Shown: positions 47,813 through 60,952, numbered from the stretch's first letter. The stretch: 64,000 bases of DNA from Blasia pusilla (GCA_050084515.1 CM114272.1:24738001-24802000), one strand, 5' to 3'. Notes: generated from the sequence alone by a model not told the origin. Program-made: numbers and translations.

Positions 47813-49403
47813 CATATAGCTCTTGCAGTTGCATCTTCGGGGATTGCCGCTTTATTATTGGATGGAGGTCGTACTGCTCATTCTCGATTCAAGATTCCTA
47901 TCCAAGTACATGAAAGTTCCACTTGCAAGTAAGTCTAGATTTAAGATTTATTTTCCTTTTATGGCATGCATATTATTGTTTTATTTTTTGATTATCCTTC
48001 ATAAATGTTCCTCAGATATTGTTTTGTTATTGATTTTCCAGCCTATCGGTCAATAGTCATATGGCCCGCCTTATACAAAAGGCGAAGTTGATTGTGTGGG
48101 ATGAAGCTCCTATGACCCATCGTCACGCATTTGAGGCTGTTAATCGTACTTTCCAAGATATCATGGGTTTGATGGATCCTTGATTACGAGATTTGCCTTT
48201 TGGGGGGAAAATCATTTTATTTGGTAGTGACTTTCGACAACTTCTTCCAGTTTGTCGTCGTGGAGATCGTGCCACAGTTGTGCGTGCAACACTTAGGAGA
48301 TCTCCTATTTGGTTTGACATGAGATTATTGAAACTCACTACCAACATGAGAGACAATACTGTACAAGGTATTAAAGAATAAACCTAATATTTCACCTTTT
48401 TCATTTCATGTGGTTTTTGTTTATTTTTAATATTTACTAATTTCTTCATCTTATATTTATTATCAGGATATGCACGAGAAGAGCAAGAAGCCTTTGCAAA
48501 GTGGTTATTAGAGGTAGGAGAGGGTCGTGTACCGCTACATTTGGACCTTGGAGAGGATTTTATACAAGTTCCGGATGCGATAATTGTTAAAACCACAAGG
48601 ATCAATGATTTCATTGATATTGTTTATGGACACGATGTTCATAAGTGGAGTGATATTGATTTCTTGAGGGGTACATCCATTTTGTCAACCAAGAATACTA
48701 CTGTGGATATTATAAACGGAGAAATCATGTCTCGATTTCCAAGAGAGGTAATATTCATATTCTTGAATATCATTATTCTATTTTGATTGTTCTCTCTTGC
48801 TACATTTTTCTATGATCTCTTATTATTAATGATTTATTTTGTTTTTGAGAAGCATACTTTCTTGAGTGCCGATTCTGTTTCCGACGATGAGATGAGACTT
48901 GTTTATCCAATGAATTTTTGAATACATGTTTACCATCCGGATTGCCACCTCATTGTTTGATTTTGAAGATTGAGTCGATAATGCTATTACGGAATATGAA
49001 TGGAGCAAAGGTACAAGCAAACGGGACTCGGCTGGTGATAGCTGGCTTTAGTCGACATCTTATAGATGCAACAATTATCACGGGAAAAAATATTGGAGCT
49101 CGAGTTTTCATTCCACGCATTCCATTGATTGCTTTTGATTCCGGCCTACCTTTTGATTTACGACGATTTCAATTTCCTATCCGTCATGCTTTTGCAATGA
49201 CTATTAATAAGTCTCAAGGTCAAACATTAGATAAAGTTGGTATTTACTTGCCCAATCCCATATTTTCTCATGGGCAATTGTATGTTGCCTTGTCAAGAGT
49301 AGGCTCGAGGAATTCTATTCATATTATGATAGATAATGAAAATGCTACTAACAAAATAGGTATTTATACTAGAAATGTTATATATAATGAAGTGTTAAAT
49401 TAA
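47813..49403 (+). pseudogene. Helitron helicase, second part (motif Ia to end)
   Basis: Exon 47813-47928: [20 protein letters not shown], then [10 protein letters not shown], ending before GTAAGT. Exon 48042-48367, after TTTTCCAG: SVNSHMARLIQKAKLIVWDE with the Walker B DEAPM, then LPFGGKIILFGSDFRQLLPV and LLKLTTNMRDN. A TGA at 48181-48183 probably came from CGA. Exon 48467-48747, after TTATCAG: GYAREEQEAFAKWLLEVGEG and VDIINGEIMSRFPRE. Last exon 48850-49403: HTFLSADSVSDDEMR, the block RLVIAGFSRHLIDATIITG, HAFAMTINKSQGQTLDKVGI, then YVALSRVGSRNS and a stop after NEVLN. One frameshift lies at about 48920. Splice joints keep the frame (for example TVQ-G-YAREE), supporting real introns. Confidence 0.87.
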
Positions 49404-50880
49404 ATTAAAATAACATTATATATGTGAAATTTTATATTGATACGATTTTCTAAATTTTGTAATGCTTCACTTATTGATATTCACTTAATTTTACATATGC
49501 TAAACACATTGGCATTCTTACTAGTAGTTTTTAACGTGAATCAGATGGAATTTTGGAGGATGTGCAATTATGAAAATAGGACCACGTAGACATATGGACG
49601 GATTGGCGACATTGGACAGATAAATGTTCGTGTTGCTATGTCATGTCATTTCACCTGTTGTCAACATGGCGCTTTACATGCCACATCACCAAATGCCAAC
49701 ATATCTGCGGATTGACAACGATAGATGGAACTTCTTTTAATCGAAAAGTAGAGTGGAAGTCCAGAGAGGGCATTTTAGGATGTCTGGTGGTGGCACGGGT
49801 CGGGAAAGATCCGAGGTTTGAAGAACCCGACCGACTAGTTTAGAGCATTAATGAGATCGATCGGGGAGTTTAGGGAAGATACCGACGGCGAACGGGTGGT
49901 TTATTTCCTAACTTTTGAGGATGCCGATTACTGATGCCGGGAAAATATATTATAATTACCGGTAAAGTTCATAGGACGGACGAAAACCTCCCCGACCCCT
50001 GGCTCTCCACAAGAGTCCACACGTGCCACGTCGACCATGCAAAAGCGGCGTGACAGAACTGGGGTGCGTCCTCACTTGGTTGGGTTCCGCATGCAAACCT
50101 CGACTCCACAACTTGTGGCTGTAAAGCCCCCGTTGAACGCGGGGCTTAGACCTCCTCGTCCACCTCTTGCACTAGAAGTTACCTCGATCTTCCCCACCAA
50201 TAAGAAACACCTACATCTACATCTACCCGTCAGCTCGAGGCTTCCAACGTCGCCATGCTGGCGGGGCCTCAAGGGTGCCGCCGGAATGGGGGCGAGTAAA
50301 ACGAAAAGGTCCCACATACCACGTCATCATGTTCGCGCAGTGGTCTGAAAGTCACGCATGTGACTAGAGGAGAGCTCGCTAGAATAGCGGGGACGCATTG
50401 TAAGTGGGGGGGAGAAGTGTGATGGTGTGACCAGATGCTGGCTGTCCATGGAACCTGATGAGTGATAGTACTTCATCCGAACGGTGTGCGCCCGACAGAC
50501 AGCCAGGCAGATGGAAAGGGTAAGGAAGGGTCGCAGTAGTGCGTTCGACCACCTTGTAAGGTCGGGTTAAGTTAATGTTTCGCCGCGGTATGTTCTGCTT
50601 CTCTTTGTTTAGTTTTGGATCGCCTTTGACAAGACGTAAAACTTGTAAAAGGGAGATCCATCTATCCCGAAGCTCTTACTAGGCATAGGAGTGCGTGGCA
50701 AGGTTCTACGCAAGGCGGGGAGTATCCGGGCGTGAGTCTGGCAGACATGCAGGCAGCCCATCCGGGACATCCATTGCCACATCCCGCCGCCCCTTGCGCC
50801 CTGATGCACACGAGGAGATGTTCGAGGATTCTCCTCAAACTTCGGGCGCAGGAAGGAAAATCGCAAGGCCCTGATTATTT
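49404..50880. other. Helitron flank and probable upstream region of the zinc-finger gene
   Basis: AT-rich up to about 49750, then increasingly GC- and CpG-rich toward the gene. An open frame at 50037-50348 has no recognised domain and overlaps one on the other strand. CACGTG-like and ACGTG words occur near 50025 and 50320, but they are too short to call. Confidence 0.4.
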
Positions 50881-50904
50881 CCCGGCTGGCTATTCTCCGG
50901 TTGT

Positions 50905-50912
50905 TATATAAA
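50905..50912 (+). promoter_or_regulatory. TATA box (TATATAAA)
   Basis: A consensus TATATAAA in GC-rich sequence, about 1.5 kb upstream of the zinc-finger coding start, on the same strand. It predicts a transcript start near 50935-50945. No other good TATA lies between here and the gene. Confidence 0.55.
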
Positions 50913-50939
50913 GGTTGATCGCGAGTCATAAAGGTTTCA

Positions 50940-52439
50940 CCGGCCGTCGGGGCCTCTCACCGCTGGGTCGACAGTGTTCTCGCCGCTACCGTGCCGTTAT
51001 ATTTAGTCGTGGACATGAAGGTTTGGAATATCCGTCATTCCAAGCCTCCATCGCCTGGCAGGCCGGGATTTGACACCGCCGCAGCCCAATGGGGTGGAAC
51101 AGCAGAGAAAAAGTGGCAGTGTTGGGTGAACGGGTAGTTTTTCGTTACAGAAAACTGGCGAGCTCGCGACCGCCGTCGTCGTTTAACTCCGTTGCGCGAG
51201 TTTAGCGAAAGCGGTGAGTGCCCCGGGGCCCTTTCCCTCCTCTGCGCCGGATCCCCGGCCCCTTCTCCTGAGAGAGTTCTTACACTCGCTCTGCGCTCAT
51301 ATCCTCTCCTTCACCCCTCTTAGTGAGGTCAGCAGCTGCTCTATGGCTGTTTCGCTGTACTGCTTTGTGCCCTCTAGTCGGTAATTCGTTCTGTTCCGAC
51401 CTTCTCCATACCCCAGGTTTCGGCTCACTGCAGTCTGAACTGGTGGCCTGGAGTGCAGTGCGTGTGCGAAATTTCTGTCGCTTAATTTTTGTTGTGTGTT
51501 TATTGTGTGAATTGAGAGGCGAGTGGACAACAAGCTGTAATGTTCGTGACGTCTGGATCTCCGAGGATCTAGTATTGTTCCAACAGGGGCTTTGGTTTTC
51601 AGTCAGTCAGTCGGAGAGAGCGAGAGCGAGAGAGAAGACGGCGAGGGCTGACATACCCGATTCGCCCATGCAAGCCTCCTCTTGTCATTGAAGCACACTT
51701 AACTCTCCTAGTTTGCCGAGAAAAGTGTTTTCTTTGAACCGCACGTCTGACCAACCAGAGAGTGGCCTTTTTCTCGGGTTTTCGACTAACGAAGGCTCAG
51801 TGAACACTTTTTAATGAACGCCCTGGGCGCAAGAGTTCAATCCTATTTCAAGTCATTCCCGTAAATGAGACGGTGCATCTCTGGGGCCATAATCGAACTC
51901 TTCGTAGAAACTGCATTTAAGCTTGCGAAACTCCTTTATCTTCGTCACCAGTTTGTGGTAAACGGTTATTGGTGGAAGAAGGTGAGATGCCGGACGTGTC
52001 GCGTCTCCTCAGGGCACCAGTGGTGATTTGAATGCACCTCGATGCGTAGAGTGCTACCTTCACTGAGACGGAGGTTCGAGGAAGTTCAGTCAACATCATG
52101 AGGATTTGAGAAGCTCTGTGGAAGTCGGAAGTGCCCGACGTTGAAGAATTGGCAACTGCGGACCGCTTACTTTCTCTGCGGACTTGGAAACCGCCATCAC
52201 TCCGAGGAAACTCTTCGCCATCCTTTATCTTACTGAATGACCTCTTGCTTCAACCTACTTTCAGGGAGGTAGTCGCAGATTGGTTCGTTTGGCGGAGGCA
52301 AAGACACAGGAGGAAGTACGTATCCGAGGGATAGTGACTTGAGTAGGGTGTGTGACTTCACATCGTCTTTCCTCAAAAAGGCTTGAAGGAAAACAGAGAA
52401 GGTGAATTCGTGAAGAATGTGCAGGTAGTAGTATTTGTC
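50940..52439 (+). other. Long 5' leader of the zinc-finger gene (inferred)
   Basis: GC-rich, pyrimidine- and GA-rich sequence with several upstream ATGs and short open frames (for example 51323-51691 and 52131-52334). No domain is seen. It may be a long 5' UTR with one or more introns; possible acceptors include TTTTCAG near 51602 and TGTGCAG near 52426. Upstream ATGs would be expected to lower translation of the main frame. Confidence 0.45.
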
Positions 52440-54482
52440 ATGACGAGATCGCTCGATCTATATCTGTATGTGTCGAGCATGCAAGTGGGACTCTTCGACG
52501 ACAAGGATAAGGATGGAAATTCCGCGAATGCAACTAGTGCCAGATCGACGAGGGAAAGTCCCACACAGAAACGACATCGAGAATTTGGGGACATGGAGGA
52601 TGATGGCGAGGATTCTGATCGGGATGACGCTCACATCTTAGACAGGATGTCTGCTGATAACGATGCCTCTAACGGCGAAGCTGGGAGTATGCGCAAGAAA
52701 GGTTCCAACAAGAAGGGCTCTCAGTCCCCTCTTATTTCGTCTCAAGATTGGGCTCGAGGTTACGAGGAAGCTCAATCAGCCATGGACTCTTCCGTCCACT
52801 TAGATCGAACTTCTGGTCCTTCGGAAGAGGTGGCATGCCCGTCTGAGTTATCAAATGATGAGAATAAGACAGACCTGGAGCTCGGGAATAGGGATGCCTC
52901 ACTCCACGTGCAGAGATTAGTCAGTAATACTCGCCATGGGCCTTTCCCTCCAGGCAAAGAAGGGCTTAGTATAAATCTAGAAGATGGAGAGAACTGCAAG
53001 GGAGTATCGATAGGATGTAGTGGATCCAAGATGAGCCAAGAGCAACCGTCCCTCCAGTCACCATCTTCGAGTTCGACTTTCTTTCACAAGAGTTGTGATG
53101 TACAGACAGGTGTAGATTACTCAATGGCGACAGCAAGCTCATCTTGTACTAGAGATGGGGACGAAAGAGCTGCCAATGGAGGAGGTAACTTCATCTGTCA
53201 TGGCCAAGGTTCTGAAACTAGCCATCTAAGCTCGAACGAGGATTGGGGAGGAGGAAGCAGGTATGGGACTGCTCGAGAGAAGGCAGTGAAACTGTTTGGG
53301 ATAGAAGTTACTCCCACATCTTCCCCGGCTGGCAGAGTAGAGGAAACGAGCATTTCTGAGAGAAATTCTCAAGAAGGGCCTGCGCATGTGAACCGCAAAT
53401 GGCCGTACGGGTCAGGAGATCATGTAGCCATGGGCAAAGACAATGATCAGGTATCCGAGAAAGAGAAGTCCGATGCATATGACATAGAAGAAGAGGCAAC
53501 CGTGGAGATAAAGTCCGATCCTAGTGGGGCTGGCTGTGATGTGGAGGACGGTAGATCGGATACTAAGGTGGAACAAGCAAGCGGATGTTCAGGGTTTTCT
53601 GCTGGGGAAAACAGGAAATATGAATGTCAGTACTGCTTCAGGGAATTTGCTAGCTCTCAAGCCTTGGGTGGGCACCAAAATGCACATAAAAGGGAGAGAC
53701 AGCAGGCCAAGAGGGCACAGATTCAAGCCAGTAGAGCAGCCGTGAATCATAATAAAGCCTCCGGAAGACAGTTCTACCAGATGCAACCTCTGCATCATAG
53801 GCTTTCCTCCGGATCACCTTTGGTAGCTCACTCTGGCCGGCATAGTTTTGAAGAGGGGGGTGTGATGAGTCAGGTTAATCATCACCACCCTCAGCGTATT
53901 GCCATGATACATCCTCATCAACCTGCGTTCTTTCCCCATTTTCCTCAAAATCCGATGGGCTTCCCTGCCCGGAGTGTGCCTTCTCTGAATGTCATGGGTC
54001 CACAAAATCAAGCCCCTACGTCATGGGTATTCTACTCTCACGCTTCTCCTACTCCTCAGTATGGACCTCATTTCTTCCCCGCTGCCGGCCCTCCATTGTT
54101 TTCGCCTATGTACGGCGATGTCGCTGTTTACCCCGAAGCTCCCACGCTTTCTGCGATGGCTCCACCAGTGATAGCTCCATTGCAACCTACACAACCGGTG
54201 GAAGACAATTTACGAACACAGCCACCTCAGCAAGCAATCCGCCCATCTTTCAAGCTAGCTGCTACTTCGGGGTCTGCCTCCACGAAGGCGTTCCTACAAA
54301 CTGGACCCCCTTTACGATTACACTCTCCTCTGGAACCCGAAGCATGTGCTCAACAGGTTGAACCTCGAGATGAGTTGCAATACCACCGCGTCCAGCAGCA
54401 GCAAGAAGTTTCACTAGGAGCATGTGACAACTCTGTGGATCTCCATTTGGGTCTTGGAAGATCTGGATGCGACTATGTATAG
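52440..54482 (+). CDS. Plant C2H2 zinc-finger protein, QALGGH type with EAR motif
   Basis: Likely a nuclear DNA-binding repressor. A single intact frame gives 680 residues from the ATG at 52440; the frame stays open upstream to 52383 without an ATG, and Met at 52479 is another candidate. One C2H2 finger (C396, C399, H412, H416) has the plant-only helix [16 protein letters not shown]. This is followed by a basic [14 protein letters not shown] stretch, as in the GIS/ZFP5/ZFP8 group that controls trichomes and hormone responses in Arabidopsis. Residues 1-390 are acidic and serine-rich, probably disordered. The stretch after the finger is rich in Pro, His and Gln. The C-terminus has an EAR repressor motif, L668-H-L-G-L672. 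The protein is much longer than Arabidopsis members (about 200-260 residues). No stops, frameshifts or introns occur in the coding part. It is the only intact host gene I can support here. Confidence 0.92.
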   Translation: MTRSLDLYLYVSSMQVGLFDDKDKDGNSANATSARSTRESPTQKRHREFGDMEDDGEDSDRDDAHILDRMSADNDASNGEAGSMRKKGSNKKGSQSPLISSQDWARGYEEAQSAMDSSVHLDRTSGPSEEVACPSELSNDENKTDLELGNRDASLHVQRLVSNTRHGPFPPGKEGLSINLEDGENCKGVSIGCSGSKMSQEQPSLQSPSSSSTFFHKSCDVQTGVDYSMATASSSCTRDGDERAANGGGNFICHGQGSETSHLSSNEDWGGGSRYGTAREKAVKLFGIEVTPTSSPAGRVEETSISERNSQEGPAHVNRKWPYGSGDHVAMGKDNDQVSEKEKSDAYDIEEEATVEIKSDPSGAGCDVEDGRSDTKVEQASGCSGFSAGENRKYECQYCFREFASSQALGGHQNAHKRERQQAKRAQIQASRAAVNHNKASGRQFYQMQPLHHRLSSGSPLVAHSGRHSFEEGGVMSQVNHHHPQRIAMIHPHQPAFFPHFPQNPMGFPARSVPSLNVMGPQNQAPTSWVFYSHASPTPQYGPHFFPAAGPPLFSPMYGDVAVYPEAPTLSAMAPPVIAPLQPTQPVEDNLRTQPPQQAIRPSFKLAATSGSASTKAFLQTGPPLRLHSPLEPEACAQQVEPRDELQYHRVQQQQEVSLGACDNSVDLHLGLGRSGCDYV

Positions 54483-57300
54483 AACAGCCAGTTCGGTGAG
54501 TGCAATCTCACTGCCGCTTGATGTCTTTCCTTCATTAACACTCTGCATCCTTACATATAGATATACTGGATGTGGGGGAAGAAGTCTGTTCTAGTTTTTT
54601 GTACCAGACCAGATTCCATTACTTCATTCCCGCTCGATAGTTCGTTATCGTCACTTATCGCGAGTCACAGGAATTTAGAGTGTTCGTCGCTGGGTTAAAA
54701 CTTATGTTTACTAGCTGAAATACTTGCAACTTCTTTGTAGATAGAGCAAGCCATTTTCCACAATAGGTCGGGTACAATTGTCTGCCACATTTTGTCAGAG
54801 ACAACTAGGTGCGTCTAATTTGAATACCTGAGCCGAGATCATTGCCCGTCCTGTTTTGTGGAAGAGTAGAAGCTATTTGACTTGCTTGCGTTTGGCTGGA
54901 CTTCCTGTTCTGATCATCCAAAGTTGAGACTTTGTTTCTAACTTGGTAGGTGGGTGTTTCCGTTTGGACAGAATCCGGTCAACTGGCAGACCTGTACATG
55001 TCCAGACCGACGGTGTAAGATGTGAAGGGAAATCCGACAAACTGCACATGTTCTCGTAGGTGTAAGAAAGGTGAGAAGTTGGACTTCGATGTGAGATTTA
55101 AAGAACTGACAAAAGTTCCAGACGTTCTACAGTTTACTGAAAGAAGTTTCAATGCATTTGTCTTGTGCAGGGACGCCTCGAGGCACCTTGACACTTTCTT
55201 ACTTCAGAGTTTGTGCGATTGAGTTATTTGGAGATGTCTTATGCTGGAGAGGTTCCAGCCCTTCAGAATTTTTGTTTCTCTTACCTTTCTCACATGTTCC
55301 ATTCTCAACTCTCTCTCTTACCTATTTCCGCAGCACGGCGTTGCAGTCGAAGGATGCGCAATGTTTTCGTAGGACAACAAAGAGAATGAGCGATAGTTAG
55401 CCCCCATGGATGATGTCAGAGAGTGTAACTATAATAATAACAATTCTTTGATGAGGAGAGCGATATCAGGAAGTCCTCTTGTCAGTGGGCACAGGCCATT
55501 TTAGTTCGAGTCTGGTCGTTAAGCAATGCCATGTAAGATCCAACGGCGACTTCCCAGTTGGGGAGATTTCAGAAACTGAAAATTTTAACCATGTAACTAA
55601 AAATGTCGATTGTGTATAATATGAGGTGCAGGTTGGCCTGATTTTCAGTTCCTCTGTTCTCTCCGTGAGAGTTTTGGTCCTTCACTTCATTGCCGCACTG
55701 GCTCCTAGTGTCCGTTTTTTGCTTCGAATTATCTTGTTGAGCCTTGCATCCAACTGTCCCGAGTCACGCCATGAACATAGGTTCTACCAAGTTGATGGAT
55801 TCTAAATATTCTTGTTTAGTGAAATTAGCAAAGATTGGCCGAGTAGTGTGTTCTCCGTCTCTTACTTGCTGCCTTCAGAGTCTCAGACCCATGAGATATT
55901 CGACCGAAAAGCGCCACGAGATAAGGTTTCGCTGCTGAGAAATCTTCTGTACTTTTGTGGTAGGGCTCGGGGTCGTCTCGAGCCTCCGGGGAAGGAAGGT
56001 CTTTCCTGGTAAATATTGTATTCACGGGGTTGAATGACGCTGAATGTTGCCCATCCTAGAATGGTTCGTGGAGAACTGAAGCATGGTGTTTCTATTGGCC
56101 CATGTAGGCCTTGACTCTCACTTTGGAATGGAATTGCATCTTGATGGAGGAGGGTGGGGTCCGTCAGTCATGCTTTTTATCCTCACCTTTGTTGTAGGGA
56201 CTATAGCTCATGCGATGCCTGTGGACATCTATCACCGTTCTTATGCCATTTGTGCTGTAGAGAGGGATGGAATTATCCACATACAGGCTAATTGAGATCC
56301 CTCGAGAGTATCTACCACTCTTCAGAACCGTTTGTGATGTCAGTGAGGTCGGAACAGAGGATGATTGACATGATAATTTGATTTAGTACTTTCATAATGA
56401 AGGTATTCCTGGTAGTTTAAGGATCTCTTGCTTTTGGATACGCTGTCCCTGGGAAGGACGAAAGGAGTTATCTCACGAAAAGATTACTATTTAATGGTCC
56501 TCTAGTAGATGCCAAATGAGAATATTCATAAATCACATAAGGTCTAGGTCTGAACACACCCCTTTCCGATTCATATAACGTTATCAACTTAAATTGCGTG
56601 CTGCAAAATTTTTAGACGAATTTGAAAATCCTTTTAAAAACAATTATTTTGTTTCTCTGACGTGGAAACGGAATTAAGAATATGAAACGTGTCCTTCCCT
56701 CCGAAATTTACGTGTAACTACTTCAATCGTCCTCCGGAAACTCTATCCGAACAGGGAGCTACAGTAAAGAGTTTTGGCAATACGTTGAACGAACTTCCTG
56801 TTCCTGTAAACGGATAATAAATGTGCGTGCTTTGCTTTGTCCCTCTCCGTGTGATCAGTACAGGAAATGATGCTAGCTCCCTCGCGCTCATGATCTGTGC
56901 TCCCGAGTCCACTGACATAACATGTAGCGGATGGATAATGCCTGCGTGGTGATACGGAAATCGTGGATGGTAGTTACCTACATCGACGATAGCCACTCAT
57001 CATTTCACCGCTGACTATTGTCGGGGAGATGTCTGACTTCGGTGTCCACTCTGCGCGCACTATGGAGGAACTTCCGTTGGGTTCCGACGCGAGCTGGCTC
57101 TCCAAGTTCGTTCACGCCAACCCACAGCATTTTCTTTGCCATCGGCCACCTCGTGTCACCGGCACTCTCCACGGCGCATATCGTCCCACCCTCATCAGTG
57201 CTCGGAATTTCGGGCAAGAACCGGCAATTTTTTCAAAGCAGCATGTGATTTCGAGTTCAAATCTGATTTTAAACATGTAAATTGGATTTAGTTTGTTAAA
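54483..57300. other. 3' region of the zinc-finger gene and unassigned sequence
   Basis: Moderate GC content to about 56.3 kb, with short open frames on both strands, none recognised. The first few hundred bases are presumably 3' UTR, but I see no decisive polyadenylation signal. A GC-rich block at 56.8-57.25 kb has overlapping open frames on both strands (57005-57217 - and 57018-57248 +). Their coding status is unclear. Confidence 0.35.
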
Positions 57301-58859
57301 ATTTAAAACCTTGGAAAACAGGCGTGCTTAAAATCCTATCCGAGCACTGACCCTATGTGCCTTACAATTAATTTGACTAGTTTAAGCCAGTGCGTTTAAG
57401 ACAACGATATCTCTCATCTTTAATTCTCAAAATTTTCAAAGTCTTTCAAAATCAATTTCGAGCTTTCCTATTGATTTGGTAGGCAAGTGATCGTGAAGGC
57501 TGAAACTACCAAGTTTCAAGAGAAAAGGAGTCCGTAAAATGAAGGGGCACTCTCCAATAATTATATAAATTATTAACTATTTGGTAACTAGTGTGAATCC
57601 TATGAGAGTTGCTCACTTCTCCTCTGAAGGAGAAGTTCGGCCATGTCCGAACCGGATATATTAGGTTGTACATATCTTTTTTAAGAGAATTATAAGGGCC
57701 CCCCGCTACTAGGACATTTTAAGCCGTGTGAATTTGGTTCAATATGGAGGTTGGAAAATGCAAGTTATTCCCTTGAACTTGTTGGGTCGTGGGATTGAAT
57801 GGAGATGCGAGTCAATTTAATGTCATTCTCACTCTCCACTTCACGTTAGTATTTTCCATCCCTCTACTCTCTCCACTATGCCTTAATATTTCCTATATGG
57901 TGTTGCGTTAATTTCCCTCCCTATCAAACCAATTTCCGAAAAAACCCGGGTTGCATATTGGTTATGAATTTGAGATCCTCCCGAAGAGATTGGGAACATG
58001 GTTAACCCCTTAAAATAGTGTGCATCTCCTTTGCGAGGGCTTAGATAACGCTAGGAGAATGCTGAAGGGAACAGGATTTATGACGAGTATTGAAAATAGA
58101 AAATGCTTGTGGAGGCCATGGAAAAAATCCTTTGGGTACGAACATTGAATTGTAGTTTGAAAAAATGACATACCCAAGGAGGTACCCATTTCTCCAAACG
58201 GGATTCACATAATTTGCAATGGAGAGTGGTTTAGACTTGTTGTTGGCTAGCACTAAGTACTCCTTTTGTAATAGAGATCAAATGATTTTGAAAATTAAAA
58301 TTCCTAGGGGGAAAGTGCAAAGATATAGTTTATAGGAAATTTCTAGGGGATATCACTAGTGAGAAATTTTTATGCTCGCATTTATCTAACTTAAGGGTGT
58401 TTTTAATGCCATCAGAGGAAAAAAATTTGGCTTTTAGTCAAACTTAAGAAAGAGAGGGATAATTTCCAAAATTTGTAGTCAATCTAATATAGGGTCAAAT
58501 ATGCCCAAAAAAACTAGGGTTAAACCCCGTTTTCTATTTGTCACTCTACCTTTTTTCTTAATTAATATGTATTATATTCTATATAAACACATAGTATGTA
58601 ATTATTATAAAACATCTAATATAATGAAATATTTTTTAATGATATATATATATATATAAAATTAGCAAAAGAAAAAGAAAACTCTTGCTAATCTTCCCAT
58701 AGACCTTCAAATTTATTTTTGGCTCCCTACATGGGACTCTAGTTGATAACCTTTCACCACCAAACAATGCTACGTCAAAATGCCAACCAAAATGATTTCT
58801 TTTATCTCTCTTTCTCCCCATTACCTCTCCAAACTATTTGATTTGGACTAGTTTTGATT
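57301..58859. other. No gene recognised
   Basis: AT-rich sequence with a short (TA)n run near 58645. Nothing recognised. Confidence 0.35.
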
Positions 58860-60860
58860 CTTCATCCCACAAAAACAATTTTTTACACATTTGGATTGAA
58901 ATCAAAATTTGAGGGCTTGTCTTTGGTGATGCACTCCCCCCAACTTGAACTGTTCAAATCTTGAAACATGGGCTTCAACAATAAATTAAAAATGAAAGAC
59001 CAATTTTGGGATTTTCCATTTTTAATTCAAACTCAAGGTGGATATTTGGAGGAAATCCCCCCTCCCCAACCCCTAGTTTCTTAAGGCTTTGGGGCTTTGC
59101 TTGAGAAAATTTTATCATTTATGCCTTTTTGGATGAAAGTCATGGCAACCGAGAAGAGAAGAAAGAAGAAGAAGAAGAGGGATGTGTTGATTCACTTGAT
59201 TTCCTTCCGTTTTTATCCTTCATCCTAAGACATATTTACACTCTTCTATTGAAATTGAAATATGAGGCTTATTCTTCATGATGAAGTCCTCAACTTGAAT
59301 AGTTGAGATCTTGTAAGAGTTAAGAAACAATGATAGCCCATGTTTATGGTTTTTTCATTTTGTAATCAACCTTCATGTGGTTATTAGGAGAATTTTTGTT
59401 CTCCCATAGGTTGTTCTTGAGGCACGGGGTTTTACTTACAATGTTTTATTTGTGCGCTTGTGGATGAAAAGTAGGGAAAGGAGGAGGAGAAAAAAGACAA
59501 AGAAGACGAGTGGAAGTGTTGATTCACTTGACATTCCTTAGTTTTAATCCTTCATCTTTTCACAACATTTGTTTACATACTTATATTGAAGTGAAAATTT
59601 GAATGCTTTCTCATGTAATGAATCCATGAACTTGAACAATTCAGATCTTGAAAGATGGGCTCAAGAATTAGAGAAAAAAAATTAGACCGTATTTGTGGTT
59701 TTCTATTTTTAATTTAGAATGCATGTGGGTGTTTGTAGATCTTCTTTTCTCCTAGGTTATGGGGGCTTTGCCTAAATTTTCTTTTATTACCTATGATTTT
59801 TGTGAATAAAAATCAAGGCAAGAGTGAGAAGAAGAAAGAAGAAGAATAGGATGGTAAGTTGCCCTTGAAGTGTTTAGAAAGGTTTTTAAGTGGAATAAAA
59901 TTTCATGTTTTATATTTCGAGGTCCGAAGTCTTAGAATATGAACTCCAAGATTAAATTCATTCAACCATTAGGTGGACATTTGGATATTCGATTTCCCCC
60001 CTAGGTTCATGAGGCATGGGAGCGTTGTGTGAAAAAGTTTCATCATTTATGCTTTTGTGGATGAAAATCAAGAATAAGAGTGGAAGCGTTAATTCATTTG
60101 GCATTCCTTAGTTTTTATCCTTCATCATATGACAATATTTGCTTACAACCTTGGATTGAAGTGCAAATTTGAGGGTTGATCCATGGTGATAAAGTCTTAA
60201 GCATGGACGATTCATATCTTGGAAGATGGGCTCCAAGAGTAAAGAAAAAAAAATAGCCCATATTTTAGTTTTCCATTTTTAATTTAGCTTCTAGATGAGC
60301 ATTTGGAGTAATCTCTCCAAGTTTCTTGAGGCATGGGGGCTTTACTTGATTTTCATCATTGATGCCCTTGTGGATGAATCCTAGGTAAGAAGGAGGAGCA
60401 AAAAGAGGATGAGGAGCAGTGGAAATGTTGAATCACTTGACTTTTCTTAGGTTTTATCCTTCATCCTAAGACAATATTTGTTCATACTCTTGGATTGAAG
60501 TGAAAGTTTGAAGGCTTATACCTTATAATAAATTCATGAGTTTGAACAATTTAGATCTTGAAAGATGGACTTAAGAATTTAAGAAAAAATGAAAGACCAT
60601 ATTTTTGGTTTTCTATTGTTAATTTAGCCTTTAGATGGACTTTTGGAGAATTTTTTAGGCTCTTGAGTCGTAGGATCTTTTCCTAAAAAAGGTTTCATTA
60701 ATTATTTTGTGGATGAAAATCAAAACAAGTAGGCGGAGAAGAAAGAAGAAGAAAAGTAGTGGAAGTGTTGATTCACATGGCTTTCCTTGATTTTCATTCT
60801 TCATCATGGGACAACATTTTTCTACACCCTTGGATTGAAATCTCTTGCTTCTTTAGGGTA
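58860..60860. repeat. Tandem array, period about 330-340 bp, about six diverged units
   Basis: The marker GTTGATTCACTTGA-x-TTTCCTT recurs at about 59189, 59518, 60087, 60427 and 60767. An earlier, more diverged unit starts near 58855, and a disrupted one lies near 59850. Each unit also has TCCTTCATC(C/A)TA, then a TTGGATTGAA(G/A)T block, a CTTGAAC block and GATCTTG(A/T)AAGATGGGC. A GAAGAAGAA-rich stretch precedes the next unit. No coding signal. Confidence 0.85.
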
Positions 60861-60952
60861 TGGAGGTTTTGGTTAAAATCATGTCTTCATGGCCTTACAA
60901 GGAACAACGTAAAATTTGGGGAGAAAATTTTGTGAGTTTGTAGACGTTTCAT

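Larger units (their letters stand above)
42070..49403 (+). mobile_element. Helitron (Pif1-type helicase end) with nested 5-kb block
   Basis: Blocks of a Helitron-type Pif1 helicase run from 42070 to 49403, interrupted at 42802-47812 by unrelated sequence. Only the helicase half of the RepHel protein is present; the Rep part is absent, so the element is truncated or rearranged at its left. I could not identify the terminal 5'-TC or the 3' hairpin with CTRR. Consensus splice sites suggest the source element carried introns. Confidence 0.8.

Noticed and set aside
52383-52439. Start of the zinc-finger protein at the TTG at 52383
   Set aside because: Plant nuclear genes rarely start at TTG, so the first in-frame ATG at 52440 is preferred. 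An upstream exon remains possible.
57005-57280. GC-rich overlapping open frames on both strands
   Set aside because: Which strand would be coding cannot be told, and no family is recognised; kept only as unassigned sequence.
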